A DNA stretch of 64,000 bases from Symbiodinium microadriaticum. Lineage: Eukaryota; Sar; Dinophyceae; Suessiales; Symbiodiniaceae. The notes under the pieces are model-generated. The model was not told the origin of the DNA. It was given only the letters and a program-made list of their open reading frames with translations, and did no database searches. Position 1 is the first letter of the stretch; the number at the start of each line of letters is the position of its first letter. A program made the translations under genes and the position numbers. This document shows positions 10,994 to 23,040 of the stretch, one piece after another. Location of the stretch: positions 1 through 64,000 of the forward strand of contig LSRX01001132.1 in NCBI GenBank assembly GCA_001939145.1, written 5' to 3'.

Positions 10994-13820
10994 GTGATTC
11001 TCTGTGCATGTGTGTGTCTGCGTTCTATCAGGACACACATGAAAAGGCTTTTTCATGAATCAGGTCCCAGGTGAAGACCTGCAGCTCCCCTAAACGAGAG
11101 CCCGCTTCAATCCCAGACTGAAGGGCAGACAGGTCAAATCGCCACGAAACAGAAGCAAGTCGTCCAAGCGGTGGAAGACCATCCTCGAAGCTTCGAGGGG
11201 ATGCAACTCAGATAAGTTGAGCAGGACCACACGGCGAGACACCGCTCTTCATTGCCGCGGAGCTACCGGGCTGACTTGAAGTGAAGGTTTGTGAGACAGG
11301 GTATGTCCGCGGGTTTTGTCCCCTTCGCAGACAGGTCACACAGTAGTCACCGTAGAAAAGCTTCAAGAGAGACGCGAGTTCGACTTGTGCTTTGAAGGTA
11401 TGGCAGACTGGAGATCGTCCGGTTGCTCGTGTGGCGTGGTTATAACTCAGCAGTCATGTTTCTTCTGATTGCGTATTGGAGCTGCTAAGGAATGCTGGTG
11501 CGCAGAAGAACCAAGCTGCGAGTGACGGCGAGACGCCACTACTCATTGCAGCCGTCAACAACCAGCGGCTTGTCGGCCAAGGGATGCCGTTGATGCCCCT
11601 GCAAAAGATTGCCTTCCTGGCCTCCAAGGTGGCCCATCTTCCGATACTTGGTGGAGCACGCCGCGGATGTGCAGCTGGCAGTACTTTGCCTGAGACGGCT
11701 GGTACTCATAGACTTGTTATGCTGGATCACTGTATGGTGCAGCAGGGCATGGTTCCGGTCCTGTGCATTTCGCACTGCATATCCTGGTCCGATGCCTAGA
11801 GGTATAGAACATCCTGGAATGCGCAATGCCCTGTCAAGGCTTTGGACGGGACCACTCCCCTCTCTATCGCGACGCAGAGCGGATCGCTAGAAGACGTGCC
11901 TCGGCCAGGGGCGGGTGTCAGAAGACCTGTGCAAAAAGCTCGCACACCACTCTTTGGCCGTCAGAGGCGCGTCTTTTGGTGGCTGCAGAAGCAGACGTGG
12001 AAGGCAGCGTCTGTGGCGGAACACTGCTGTCCATGGCAGCCAAGCATGGGCGGCTGGCCCAGAGCTTCAATTCCACAGTCTCAGCCTCGAAGTAGGTTGC
12101 AGTAGGTTGCAGTGTGGCGAGCCGCTGACTCTGAGGCAGCTGGACATGGTTCAATTTTTGGTGCAGGCCAGGGCTGACAAGGACTTGACTGGTTTGACAG
12201 TCACCATGCAGTGCCCTGCATGCCATTTGCGAGGGCCAGGTTGCGGCTGTTGGAACTGCTTGGCAACGAACACCTTTGCAAGGACAAAGTGGGCAAGCAT
12301 GGGGCGACTCCGTTGTCGGTCGCAGCCAAGTATGACCAGCTTAGCTCGGTTCAGTACCTCATCGAAGCTGGTGCCGACAAGGACCCACACTTGCAGGCTA
12401 AACAACAGCACAGGCTGAATGCGGTGTGTTGCTCTTTCTCCCATGAACCGGAGGACAAGATCGGTCTTCATGGAGCCAGCCCGCTGTTCATTGCTGCCAA
12501 GTACGGTCAGGTAGACCGAGTAGACTAGAAGGATAGTGAGTGCCTGGTCCGGAGCTTCTGCTGCTTTTCTCAGGTGGAGATGGTTCGCTTCTTGATCGAT
12601 GCCCGTGCCAACAAGGACGCAGTCCAAGTCCGAGTGCTACAGATGGGAAGCGCAAATCTAGCGGAGGACCACGCCGGTCCGAGTGGAATCACGCCACTTC
12701 AAGTCGCAGTTCGGAGCGGCGTGGCCGACACTGCCCTCCGACGGAGTTCAGGAGGTTAGAAGGCAGCTTACAGAAAGCTTTCGAGGTTCGAGTGCTCAGA
12801 AATTCCAGTCTCTCGCTCTGGTGCAATCTGAGCGAGCACTGAGCGGCTCCCATTGTTCACTCTCAGTCCTGCTTTTTTCAAGAAGAGCAGAGACATCTTC
12901 CTGTGTAGCGAGGTTTCGGTCCTGGTGGAATCATCAGTGGAGCTGGACAGACGCAGCCTCGGTTGGCTCGAGGGTTCACGGCTGCGTGATTGTGATGGAA
13001 ACAGATTCAGAAGCTTACTGTTGCGACTGATCGAGATGCGATGTGAGGGCCGGGGCTTCATGGCGCCACAGCGCTGCAACTTGCTTGCCACAAGTATCAG
13101 GCAAACCCGCGCAGCACAAGGGACTTTGATACCTACCAGTATACTGGAATCGCGCATGTGTCGTTGCCGCGTAGCTAAAAGTTTGTAAGTTCTTGGATCG
13201 ACCCAGGTTCAGTGCTGCCCAAGATGGGCACCTGAGGATTGTGCGTTGTTTCTTGGCGTTTTTCTGGTTGGCTCTTAGGACTTTAACTTTGTATGAACTA
13301 CAATAGGTAGGCTAAAAGTTTAACTTTGGGGAGGGATTCAGAAGTCAGCCAAGGTTTGGTCCAGGCCAAGGCTGACTTAAATGCACCGGCAGAGGATGGT
13401 GCCACGCCCCTTTTCATCGCGGCCCAAAGTGGCCACTTGCAGACGGTCGCATTTCTTGCCAAAGCATCGGCTGACCTGAATAGGGTCGGACAGCACGGCG
13501 CGACCGCTTTGTTTATTGCCGTGCTTAGTGGAGAGCTGGAGATGGTCCAGTGTTTAGTGGAGCTACGGTCCAGCCTGGATGTGGCAGGCAAAGATGGTGC
13601 CACGCCCCTGTTCGTAGCTGCCAAAGAGGGGCAGCTCGAGACGGTGCAATGCCTGTGCCAAGCAGGTGCTGACACCGAGCGACTGGCTGCAAATGGCCAG
13701 TCTGCTTTGGATGCTGCAGCTTCTGCATGTTTCCCGGACGTAGTAGAACTCCTGCAAGCCCGCGCAAGGCAAAACCAGGCATGTGCAAGTTCAGTACACG
13801 GCAACCTGCCTGCTGTCTAA
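10389..13820 (+). CDS. Ankyrin-repeat protein (multi-exon)
   Basis: At least ten ankyrin-repeat fragments lie in order on the + strand. Examples are DGVTPLHIASRYGQVESMRL (about 10506), GADVNAVSRDDVAPLHSAAQ (about 10652), DGETPLLIAAVNNQR (about 11527), LDMVQFLVQARADKDLTG (about 12142), GATPLSVAAKYDQLSSVQYL (about 12302), IEAGADKD, GASPLFIAAKYGQVD (about 12475) and VEMVRFLIDARANKD (about 12571). The final block 13326-13820 holds three consecutive full repeats (EDGATPLFIAAQSGHLQTV, GATALFIAVLSGELEMV, DGATPLFVAAKEGQLETV) and stops at TAA 13818. Repeats upstream are separated by non-coding pieces, so the gene is cut into roughly one exon per repeat or half-repeat. Ankyrin repeats mediate protein-protein binding; the partner is unknown. 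Very probably the continuation of the ubiquitin-like exon at 8252. Confidence 0.8.
10960..10992 (+). repeat. TGTC tetranucleotide microsatellite
   Basis: About eight tandem TGTC units lie inside an intron of the ankyrin gene, between an exon ending near 10945 and the next repeat. Reading through gives artificial LSVCLSVC or SDRQTDRQ proteins. Confidence 0.9.
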
Positions 13821-14930
13821 TGTGTTTGCTCCTGGAAAAGGCCAATGCAGTGGTACTGGCCATGGGCACTGCGGACCTTCCCGAGACATCGGGCATTCCA
13901 GGCCTTCTTAGTGGCCTGCCTTATCCCTTCTCGTACACTCGTCCCGTGGTGGACGGTCGGTAGCTAGCTGGTGCTCTTTGCAGATGAGTGCTTTGCGGCG
14001 TTTGATCAGCAGAACAGACTTTAGATGTTGTGAGCCTGCATCTGTGAGCGCTGTGTGCAGGCGAAGATTTGGCCTGGGTCACGCACCGTCCTCCCATTCA
14101 TTCTCCGGCTGCCGGGCCGCAGATGTCATTTTACCGGGCGCCGGAGGGGCCACGATCAGGGATGGGATCAGCAACCGCCTGCCTAATGCTTAATGCTGCG
14201 GGAATCCTTGCCAACATGCGCCAATGAGGTTCTCATGGAGAAGATAGGTCACCTGTTAGTGGTGGGCCAATGCCTGAGTATCAGTAGCGAATCTTGCGTG
14301 CAAGAAGGAGTCTCTTCGAGGTCTCTTGACAGTTCCTACGACCCAGGTGCCGGCCTCAGTGCGGCCGATGCCATCCTGCACGCACTTCGCCGAGGTTGGG
14401 ATCAGCTGTCACGTGATACTGAAATTCGGGGGCAGACTTCTCATGGCATTGTTGGCATTGTTGTTCCCTGTGATACATACAGCCATGACGCAGCGATGCA
14501 ACATGGGATGCTAGTCAGTTTGCCACATCTGGCGTGGACAAGCGTCATGCTTCTTGGGAGGCAAAGTGCGGGTCACCCACGTGTTTCATGACTGCACAAA
14601 GACCACTCCACGGAGTCAACAGGCGGGTGTAAATCTTCGGCAGGGGTCTACAACCTTGCATACAGGAAGTTGCTGGTGCGGATTTTCTGGTTGGAATGAA
14701 TCGAGCCGCAGGTTTGCTTGTTCTCGCATACTATCCTTTCAGAGGCCGCGCAGCACTCCGGGGTTCTTCAGCTATCGTACGGGGTGGTGACGGGTTGTGA
14801 GGATCGTCAGGGCTGCCAATTGCCCGGCCCAGCCCTTGAGCTCTGCGAACTTCAGGTTTCGCGGAAAGGCGCCGAGCACAAAGGTCGGGAAAATGTGCCT
14901 TGTCTGCATGGATCTCCAGCAATGGACCTT
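13821..14930. other. Stretch after the ankyrin stop, no firm gene
   Basis: Open frames of 60-130 codons overlap on the + strand. One at 14360-14590 contains AADAILHALRRGWDQLSRDT and could hold exons of the gene that ends at 15701, but no splice sites or family resemblance support it. Confidence 0.3.
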
Positions 14931-14984
14931 GATTAGGTGAGCCTGAAAGTTTCTGATGAAAGACTTCGGACTTCGGACAGGTTC

Positions 14985-15701
14985 GGCACTTACACGGGGA
15001 ACGGAATGTACGAGGAGGAGGAGTGGCTCGCGCAGCTCATGACTGGAGCAGTTCAAGACGAGCGCTACACGCCTTTGGCAGTTCAGAGGCGTTTGAGAAA
15101 GGCAGGCAAGTCATTGCAAGGCACGGCAAGGCACGGCAAGGCCAAGGACTTGACAGACTCCCATCTTAGGCAGAGTCGGAGCTCCTGGAAGTCCAGGACG
15201 ACGGGAGCTGCCGAGTGCGTGGACCGACGCAAGAGCTGCTTTACGTTTCTGATGCCGCGATCTCAGCTCAACTCCGCCAGCTGACACAGTCAGAGTGCAT
15301 GCGCCCTGAGAGGTTTCCGTCGTAGCACTTCTGCTTGGATCCACGCCGCAGCTGAGCTGGCTACCGGCGTCTTTGCGCCGTGCCGCCTTGGAACGCCCAA
15401 GAGCTCCGCAGCACCGCACGGCCGGGAAGGGTTTTGGCTGTCGCGCGAGCTACGCTGAAATGCCGAGCTGTCGCAGCTTGCATTGCGGGCCGTCTCAGCG
15501 CCGCTGTCGTAGCTGCGAGCTTTGACCTCAGAAAGGACGGTCAGCTGAGCAGTCACCCGCAGTTCTTGGCGATAGACAAGGCCTGAGGGAGCCATACTGA
15601 TGAGAAGCTTGGGGGACGGAGAGACGCGGCAGGCGACCTTCCAGCTGGCTGACGCGGAGACGGGGGAGGCCCACCGGCGCAAGCGGCTCCTGAAGACTTA
15701 A
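14985..15701 (+). CDS. Hypothetical protein, 3' exons
   Basis: Three or four exons can be chained. The first (about 14985-15105) reads YTGNGMYEEEEWLAQLMTG and AVQDERYTPLAVQRRLRKA. A 68-bp intron at 15106-15173 begins GC, ends AG and restores the frame into ESELLEVQDDGSCRVRG, TQELLYVSDAAISAQLRQL and TQSECMRPE, ending near 15312 before a GT. A later piece (about 15500-15582) gives AASFDLRKDGQLSSHPQFL and AIDK. The last piece (about 15606-15701) gives LGDGETRQATFQLADAETG and RRKRLLKT before TAA at 15699. The product is charged and soluble with no family I recognise. The 68-bp intron contains a short GGCAAGGCAC tandem repeat. Confidence 0.55.
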
Positions 15702-18150
15702 GTACTACTGTCGTGTAGGCCACAAGGATCCACTAGCCAAATGGGCTGGAACTAAGTGTGCTTCGACAAGCATTCCGATCGCCAGGTGCTTTCCCCGAGC
15801 GTCTTCGACACTCGGACACTTTCGAATGAGTGCAGGGGGGTCTGCTTGTGTCTTGCGATACTCTTCATTGTGGCATTCACCTATATGCTAGTACCTAGTA
15901 TCATTGATGTCCAGCCGGCGGCTGTAACGTTGTGACTAGAAACGATCCAGGCATGGGACCGGACGTGCAACGTATCTACAGGCTCGTAGTCCGATGCAGC
16001 TACAACCAGCAGGAATTGAGAAGCGTGCCCCCTTCATCGAGGTCTGGAGTTAGACCATTGGTGCACGGAGGTGTTGAGTAGATAGCGAATTTCACAGGTG
16101 CTCTAGACTGGGGGCTTTGCCTTCTGTTGGACTGAGGCTGTCGGGCCTCTCAGGGGTGACAACTTTGTTCGCTTCTTGTTACCTGGCAGCAATGACTTCG
16201 GGTCGGCATCCCGCAAGTTGTGCTAGCTCATGCGCGCAGCGTGCACTGCACAGAGGCAGAGGTACTGTTGGGGAGATCCCATTCGCTTGACTGCTAAGGG
16301 TCGGCGATGCCTATGCCGTGCGCCGGCAGGTTCTCGCGACCGCTCGAGAAAAAAGGTGGTGGAAGCGGCAACACTAAAATCCTTCTTGATAATCTTCGTG
16401 ATCGTTGGCATGGAACAGACACCACAACGGTCCCTCATCCGCCCAGGCTGGCTTGCCCTTCTTCACCCTCACCTATACTCCCTGATGCCCCAGAAGTCTC
16501 ACCGGAGCTGTCGGGCCTGCAGCGCGCGCACGCTCCCACTGTCAGGCACAACGCTGGCACAGGCGAATCCAACACCAGTGTGTTATACCATACTCGTATC
16601 TGATATCTATGCCTATGCTGCGCAAGGTTCACATGCCGAGGCGAATGCACAGACGAAGCCCGCTGTGCATTGTGAAGGAAGCTAAACCTGACATGTTACA
16701 TCGGCACATTGATGGCAAAATCCTCTGCTTCTGCCTCGGCAGCTAGTTTGCTAGAGCCATGCCGCGGACACAGAATGTCCGTGTCTACGAGGACACAAGC
16801 AGCTTCAGTCGCTTCGCATTCGTGGGCTCGGGCCCGGGGCTTGCTACGATTCCCAGTCCTGGCTGTCAGCCGTGGGGTCTGCAGCTAGGCCTCCACAGAA
16901 GTAGGCTGCTTATGCTTAAAACGCGAATGTGACTGTCCTTCATGCCCCGGCTCGAGTTGCCCCACATTGCCCCCGAAATGAGAGCCGCAAGGTTGCCATG
17001 AGAGGACACAAACCAAAAGTCCTTGGCAATTGGAGGTTGTAACTTTTGTAAACGCCTAGAATCGGCGTTACTCCAACACTCACTATGCTTGATTATCGAA
17101 TCCTCGGTCTACTCCAAAGTGTCAGCCCGTGCCCGCGCCCCGAACGAGTGTCCGCGGGGCAGCTGCCTGAGCAAGCGAGATGATGTTCACGGTCACAGCA
17201 CTCGCAGCCTTGGAGATTTGCGCTGCACTCAGGCAGCCGATGGGGCAGAGCACCTCCGTGTCGGAAGAGGCTCCTCTTTAGCAGCAGCGGCACAAGAAGC
17301 TCTTGCATGGAAGGGCGTGAGCCTGCTTTCTACTGCGTTGAATACGGATCGGCCACATATACTCAACAGGAAATGGGGGACATGAACTCTTCAAGCGGGA
17401 AATCGCCTGGTGGTAACAGGTCCGGCAAGATGCTGGAGCCAGGGCCCCAGACCTTTCGGAAAAGCCGGCGGCACCCAAGCCGGCACTGATCGCCCTATGT
17501 GCCGTTGAAAGCTCGCCCGAGAATCACGCGGGTGAGGGTCCACGCGTAGCCTTCAGGAGAGCCCCCGAGCGGATCCCGGATCCTGGAAAGTATGTTCGCG
17601 CCCGCATCTACTGTACATCTCAATGCGTGCTACAGTTGAGCGGCTACTCTGCCCCTTGGAGCCTGCGACCCACTCTCCCCCCCCCCCTTCCGCCCGCGCC
17701 TGCGACCTCACCTGGCCGATCGAGGCTCCCAAAGCAGTGCCAAAGCCAGCGCTGCGCGCCCCTCGAAGTCCGCCAGAGCATGGGGCCGAGAGCACGGGCT
17801 CAGCTGAGCTGAGCTCAGAAGGGGGAGTTCTAGGCCGACTCACGTCTCAACACATCTCAAGTCCCAAGGTCCTCCTCTCCATCCGTGCTGCAACAAGCGG
17901 TGGATGCAGTGGTCGGTAGAAAGCAGGGCGCTTCAGTTTTCTCTGGGCTCCTACAAGTCGACCATGTAGTCCTTCCGGCCAGGCTGGAAGATGTCGTGGA
18001 GGTTTCCTCCAGTTCCAAGCCTTTGGGATCCGGGCCGTCGGCTCAGAACAGCGGCGGCCGCTGCCCGACCCGATCTTTTTACCGAGCACTGCACGGCTGT
18101 GCATTCAGAGCAGCAATGTTCTACTGTTTGACACTCGCAAAATCAATGCT
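15702..18150. other. Long stretch with no assignable gene
   Basis: Frames here are short or compositionally biased (a poly-C run at about 17677-17687 gives Pro-rich translations). A piece at about 17703-17865 (LTWPIEAPKAVPKPALRAP, then a Ser/Glu-rich tail) is coding-like and could be an N-terminal exon of the downstream kinase. This is unproven. Confidence 0.3.
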
Positions 18151-18163
18151 TGTTGCAGCTCAG

Positions 18164-20385
18164 GGCATTTGGGACTGTCTGGCGTGGCCGATACTTGGAT
18201 GGACTGCCGCCAGCACTTATGGCGGGCTTGACTGGGGTTTGGCAACAGAGTTGGATTCGCAACTTCTTGCAGATCGGAATTAACGCCTGTCCCAGAAATG
18301 TCCGGAAAAGTTGCTCTTGGGTTGCTGAGGAGGCTGCGCCTGGCACTCGGAGGATGCAGAGTGAGGGTTTGGGATTTGATGCCGAAGGTGTGCAGTGCGC
18401 ACGATGCACGGCAGTGCGATTGTAGTCTTCGCAAAGAGAAATGACATGATCGGACAAGATGCATCGTTGTTCAATGAAGCCAGTGGCCAAGGCCGTCGCG
18501 GTGAAGTCACTAGACAAAGCGAAAATGAAGCAGATGAAGGCGCACCGCTATTCCGCTACTCTTCAGTGACACGTGCCTTACGCGCGTTCCTAACAGCACT
18601 CCGGCCACTTGCAGGTTCCTGACACGCTGGTCACAGCCGAGGTCGAGTTTATGCGCCCCGCCCTGAGGGCCCGGGACAGGATGCCTCAGTACCAGCCTCG
18701 GTTCTCTGATTGCCTCAGTTCGCCGAGGTGAGTGCAAGGGGCAACCTTGGTTTGTTCAGCTCTACGACTTCCTGGAGCCAGTTTCTGCTTGAGTTGCCCA
18801 CTTGTACTCTGCAGTGCTTTGGTGCCGCAAAAAGCGCCATTTCTTGCTTACAGACGCAACACTGCCGCACAACATCTGTGTAATAAAGAAGGCTCGGCAC
18901 TGTCAGCTGCAATTCAATTGCTGCGGACACGCAGCCAGATAAATGATTCAAACTTACCCGCTCTTCCGGATGCCCGATGAAGCTGCACTCCAAAACTGGC
19001 CACCAGTGACCAGTGACATAAACTTGAGCTGTGTCACGATAATGCTGCAAGTCCTGCGCGACAACAAACGGAGTAGCTGAATAGCTCTACCGTCTGAAGG
19101 GAGCAGCCTTCGACAAAAGAAGTGCCACGCGACAAGTCTGGCAGGACACCAGCCACAAGTTCTACCTGTTACTTGAGCTTTGTGATGGAGGGAATCTGGA
19201 GGACGTTCAGTATCCGTTGTGCTTCAGAGCCGGGATGGATCAAACGAGCAGCTGCAGCAGCTGTGGGTTTGCGGAAGGATGCAGCCAGAAGCCTAAATGA
19301 CGGTCTCAGCGAAGCCCGCTGCGCAGCCTTCATGCAGCAACTTCTGCATGGGACTGAGACTTAGGTTTTTATCGCTGGGGGGTGACTGTGCAAGCTTTTG
19401 CTGAGGTCTGGAATTGCATTCCTCCACTCCCGGAAGATCTGCCACAGAGACATCAAGCCGCAGAATGCGATGCTTCTAGGCCGACCATGTTCCTGTCGTG
19501 CACGGTGCTCGAGCAGCTCGATGGGCAGGTGATGCACGAGACTCCAGCTCCCGACTGCGGCTGGGAGACTTCGGGATTGCAGGGTCCTTAGACAGGAGTC
19601 CTGTGACAGGAGGATTGGAGGAAACGGGAGGAATCAAATCTCTGTTGCGATCTTGGAGGCCGTGCGACTCGGAGAGAAGCTCCTCACGGAGAAGCTGGGC
19701 CTCGTTCTGAGAACTTTTGAGAACCCCATAGAACCCCTTCAGATGCCTTCGCTTGTCCAGCCCAGGCACACCAGCCTTCATGGCGCCGGAAATGCCAGAG
19801 ACCCGACTGAGCATGTAAAACCTGAGCCAGCGGCAGATGTTACAAGTCGAACTAGCCATCAGGCATATGCTGCCGAAGTCAAACGGGTACGATTGCAAGG
19901 CCGGCACCCGGCCGCAGTGAGTGCCAGCAGAGTTTTGGAACGAGCCAACGATTCCGGAAGATGAACGCACCGTGCCAGAGTGTCTATGCCTCTGCTTGAA
20001 GGTGGATCTTTGGGCAGCGGGGACGTTCATGGTCTTCCTCCTGTCCTTGGAATATCCGTGGCTTGTCTGCTCTCTTCACGCTGAGAGCTAGGGTTCGAAT
20101 CCATGCCTTCAGGTTTGTGGATCCAAGCGGCCGTCTGCTGAAGAACGACCTGCTGAGAGGACCTCCCCCTGCGTCTTTAGCTTCCACTTGTATCTGGTGA
20201 AGCTGTCTGATGTTCTGAGCTTGTGTCGATCCAAACTGAGCCCAAGCTGTCCGCCATCGAAGCCTGAAGCCAGCTGGATGTCAGGAGACTTGCCCATTTG
20301 GGAGGGGAACGCCTTCCAAAGCCTCTTTCGGAATGTTCAGGACCGTGATGAGCTAGATGCCCGTCAGTTTGCTATGAGTTTCTGA
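18164..20385 (+). CDS. Serine/threonine protein kinase (multi-exon)
   Basis: All hallmark kinase motifs occur in order on the + strand. The glycine loop end GAFGTVWRGRYLD is at 18164. VAVKSLDKAKMKQMK follows, with the ATP-binding Lys codon at 18504. EVEFMR (helix C Glu) is at about 18640, QPWFVQLYDFLE at about 18748, and HKFYLLLELCDGGNLEDV at about 19155. LSEARCAAFMQQLLHG precedes SGIAFLHSRKICHRDIKPQN, whose catalytic Asp is codon 19449. LRLGDFGIA has DFG at 19567-19575, GTPAFMAPE is at 19765-19791 and DLWAAGTFMVFLL starts at 20005. Introns fit at 18540-18614, 19352-19405 (54 bp, GA-AG) and 19480-19528 (49 bp, GC-AG); each restores the frame. The GTPAFMAPE form resembles CaMKK-like or ULK-like kinases, but subfamily is not certain. 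Exons at about 20107-20385 may form the C-terminal tail. No regulatory domain is evident. Confidence 0.85.
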
Positions 20386-20389
20386 GGCA

Positions 20390-21139
20390 AAGCATCAGCA
20401 TGAAGTATTTCTATTCCTCTACATCCTGTGTTGCACAAGGAAGCTGCTGGTCTTCGAAGGAAGAGGCTGACTGTGTCATGGCCTTGCATTGAGTGGTGCC
20501 GGCTGATAGCAACCTCTCATACCCCTATTCTTCAGATTCGGGGGCGACAGAATGTGCATGTTGACGTGTTTGCCTTGTTGACCATATGCAGCTTCTAGAG
20601 GGTGCAAAGAGGCTAAGCCTCTCAGCTGCGCCCCATCTGAATGAACCAACATGCTGACATGCCTGAAAGTATCCCGGAGAAGTTCCTCCAGAGTAGGCAC
20701 CCCTCCTGTATGAGTGCAGCGGAACACACCCCAACCCCCCCGCCGCCCGCACCCCACCCCGCATGCACAAACACACCCGAAGCCCAAAAGCCTACACAGA
20801 ATGCTTGAGCTCGGACTAGCAGATCGCACTCGAAGATGAGCTGCAAAGCCTACGCTAGTTTCCCAGCTGGCGTGGTTCCCATCCCACGCCATGGCACTCG
20901 CATTGCCGAGCACTGTTCGCCCCGCGTCCTTGCATCCCGGGCATCTTGGCAGTCCTTGGGGAGTCGAGACAGCTTTGGCAGGGCTCTCCGGATCGCCAGG
21001 GTCCGACTCATTGTCGCATGCACTGCGTATGCATGCGTATGCCTGACTGCAGGCAGTCCGTGCCGGGCTCGCCGCATCGAAAGATGCAATCGTGGCCAGG
21101 CTGCGCTAATTCTTTTTCGCGTCGGCATGGAAAAGCTGA
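20390..21139. other. Intergenic or intronic stretch
   Basis: No supported gene. A C-rich tract at about 20736-20770 inflates Gly/Val-rich reading frames on the minus strand. Confidence 0.4.
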
Positions 21140-21991
21140 TCATGTGAATTCATCGACGTCTTGATTCCTAGATGCTGCCCCATTTCCGAGGTCCCGGACA
21201 CTGCCTATGCTGCAAGTGGCTGGGGCACAGGCAAACAGAGCGTCTCTCTGCCTTTGTGTATTGTGCTGATGCGCCGGTGCGGCACGAAGCTTCGCGAGCC
21301 AGGCCTTGAAGACTTTGACAGGAAGTTCTTCCGCAGCTGCGTCCAACCACCAGCTGGTTCGTGCGGGGCTCAGTCCACAGCTAAGCGAAGCATTCAGCCG
21401 AAGCAGGCTGCGGGCTGCTTGCCCGAACGCATCGCCTTGGGGATACCTCCTGCCCTTCTGTCCTTCCCAGCTTGCACTTTGGGCCGCGAGGTGCCAACCA
21501 AATACACATCCACAAGCAGTGGTCCCAAGGCGGGTAGCGGGTAGCCATTGGTCCAAGCTTGTAAAGTCGCTGCTGCAAAAAGCAGTAAGCCAAGCCTGAG
21601 AAACCTCGTTTGGCCTCGTGTCCTCGTCTAGTGTCTCGCGTACACGTGCAAACCATGAGTCTTGCAGGGGTGTCATTTGCACACAGCTGTGGCCAAGCAG
21701 GCACTCAGAAAGACTGGCTTCCGAGACCCGACAGTCTGCCTGCGGGGCATCCACTGCTCTACCGCAGCCTCCAAAGCCGCTTCGGCTGCACGCAAGGGCT
21801 CGGCTTGCTTGGCTTTGTTGGTTTGGGTTCCTTGGCTTCCCTGTCTGCAACCAAGATTGGCGTGCTGATGAAGGTCGCCAAGGCTCCAAGCAAAGCAGAG
21901 GACGGTCGAAGATTTCCCGTGCCCGGGGATAATGTGTCAGAAATGCATGGTATGTCCATGTTCTGGAGCTGCGACAAGTGTGCGGGATCAC
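21140..21991 (-). CDS. Long minus-strand ORF, hypothetical
   Basis: An uninterrupted frame of 283 codons, the longest in the left half of the window. It includes PLQDSWFARVRETLDEDTR, NEVSQAWLTAFCSSDFTSL and SWWLDAAAEELPVKVFKAW, which read like protein. Against it: Cys/Ser-rich segments, overlapping open frames on both strands, no recognised domain, and opposite orientation to every identified gene. It may be a chance frame in GC-rich DNA or an intronless retrocopy. Confidence 0.25.
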   Translation of the reverse strand: MIPHTCRSSRTWTYHAFLTHYPRAREIFDRPLLCLEPWRPSSARQSWLQTGKPRNPNQQSQASRALACSRSGFGGCGRAVDAPQADCRVSEASLSECLLGHSCVQMTPLQDSWFARVRETLDEDTRPNEVSQAWLTAFCSSDFTSLDQWLPATRLGTTACGCVFGWHLAAQSASWEGQKGRRYPQGDAFGQAARSLLRLNASLSCGLSPARTSWWLDAAAEELPVKVFKAWLAKLRAAPAHQHNTQRQRDALFACAPATCSIGSVRDLGNGAASRNQDVDEFT

Positions 21992-21999
21992 ACATCAGT

Positions 22000-23035
22000 T
22001 CGTATATGTGGAGAGATACGGAGAAACATGACTGTCTTTGAGCCCAACAAGACATTCCCGGCTGCTGGTGTTTGCCTCGAAGGATCTGGCTCCTATCCCC
22101 CAACGAGAATGACATCGAAGGACGCTTGCAAGCATACCCACGATTGCAGGTTCCAGCGTGAGACCGGCTTTTCGTCGCTACAGTAGCCCTTGACATGCAA
22201 AGTACTGTATGTTGAGGCAGCGGGCCTTATTATCCTCCCGTACTTTGGGTTTGGGGAGACATGGCTGATGACCCCTAGTGCTAGTGCGCTCCGGATGTCT
22301 GTTTGAACACTAGAAACGCAGAGCCTGAGCTCTCAGAGCGGACAATCTCTTGGAATGCTGTGTTTCTTAAAGGCGGGGTACCCGGGTAGCACGGACCTCT
22401 TTTCAAAAAGCTGCGAGTACTACAGCAAGCTCGCTACCAGCTCGTGTTGCTGGTTGACAAGTCAGTCCGTGGACCGTGTGGCTTGTATGGTTGTTCCTGG
22501 GAGCCTCTGACTACTTCATCCTTCATACCAGATCAGCGCTGTTGATGTGCAAGGCGAGCGCAGCAAGATATAGCTCGAAGCAATCCGTGTCTTGGCAAGA
22601 GCACTGAAGGGCATGCTGTTCACCATTCGCTGCATCCGGGCTGACAGCACAAGTTGCTGCGATGCAAAACCGGATGCTCAGTGTTGTGCATGTTGAGTGC
22701 AAATATGTTGCTTATTTGGTGGTTTGAGTTCCTCAATGTATTCTTCAGATGCTGTACCCCTTGCTCTTTGCGTTAATGTGCGGTCTTTGAGGCCAGTGCG
22801 GCCAGGTATGATTCGAAGCAATCAGCCGCTTTGCTGAAAAGGTGCCGAAATCGACCGACCACCAGGTTCACCAAGTCACCACAAGGATGCAACAGCTTGA
22901 TCTTGCCTGACGGAAAGCATGCTGCCTGTCGGGGTTGCAGTATGTACTGCGCCACAGTGTCGGCTTGTGCCGGCTTGTAGGTTCACGAAAAGAGACAGCG
23001 CCGAAGTCCTGAATCCCTCCCGGAAGCTCAGACTC
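22000..23035. other. Stretch without a supported gene
   Basis: Only short frames on both strands, no domain signature and no repeat that I can see. Confidence 0.4.
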
Positions 23036-23040
23036 AGGTC

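Noticed and set aside
20085..20105. tRNA T-arm-like GGTTCGAATCC
   Set aside because: The stem has a mismatch, no acceptor, D or anticodon arm can be folded around it, and it lies within the kinase gene.
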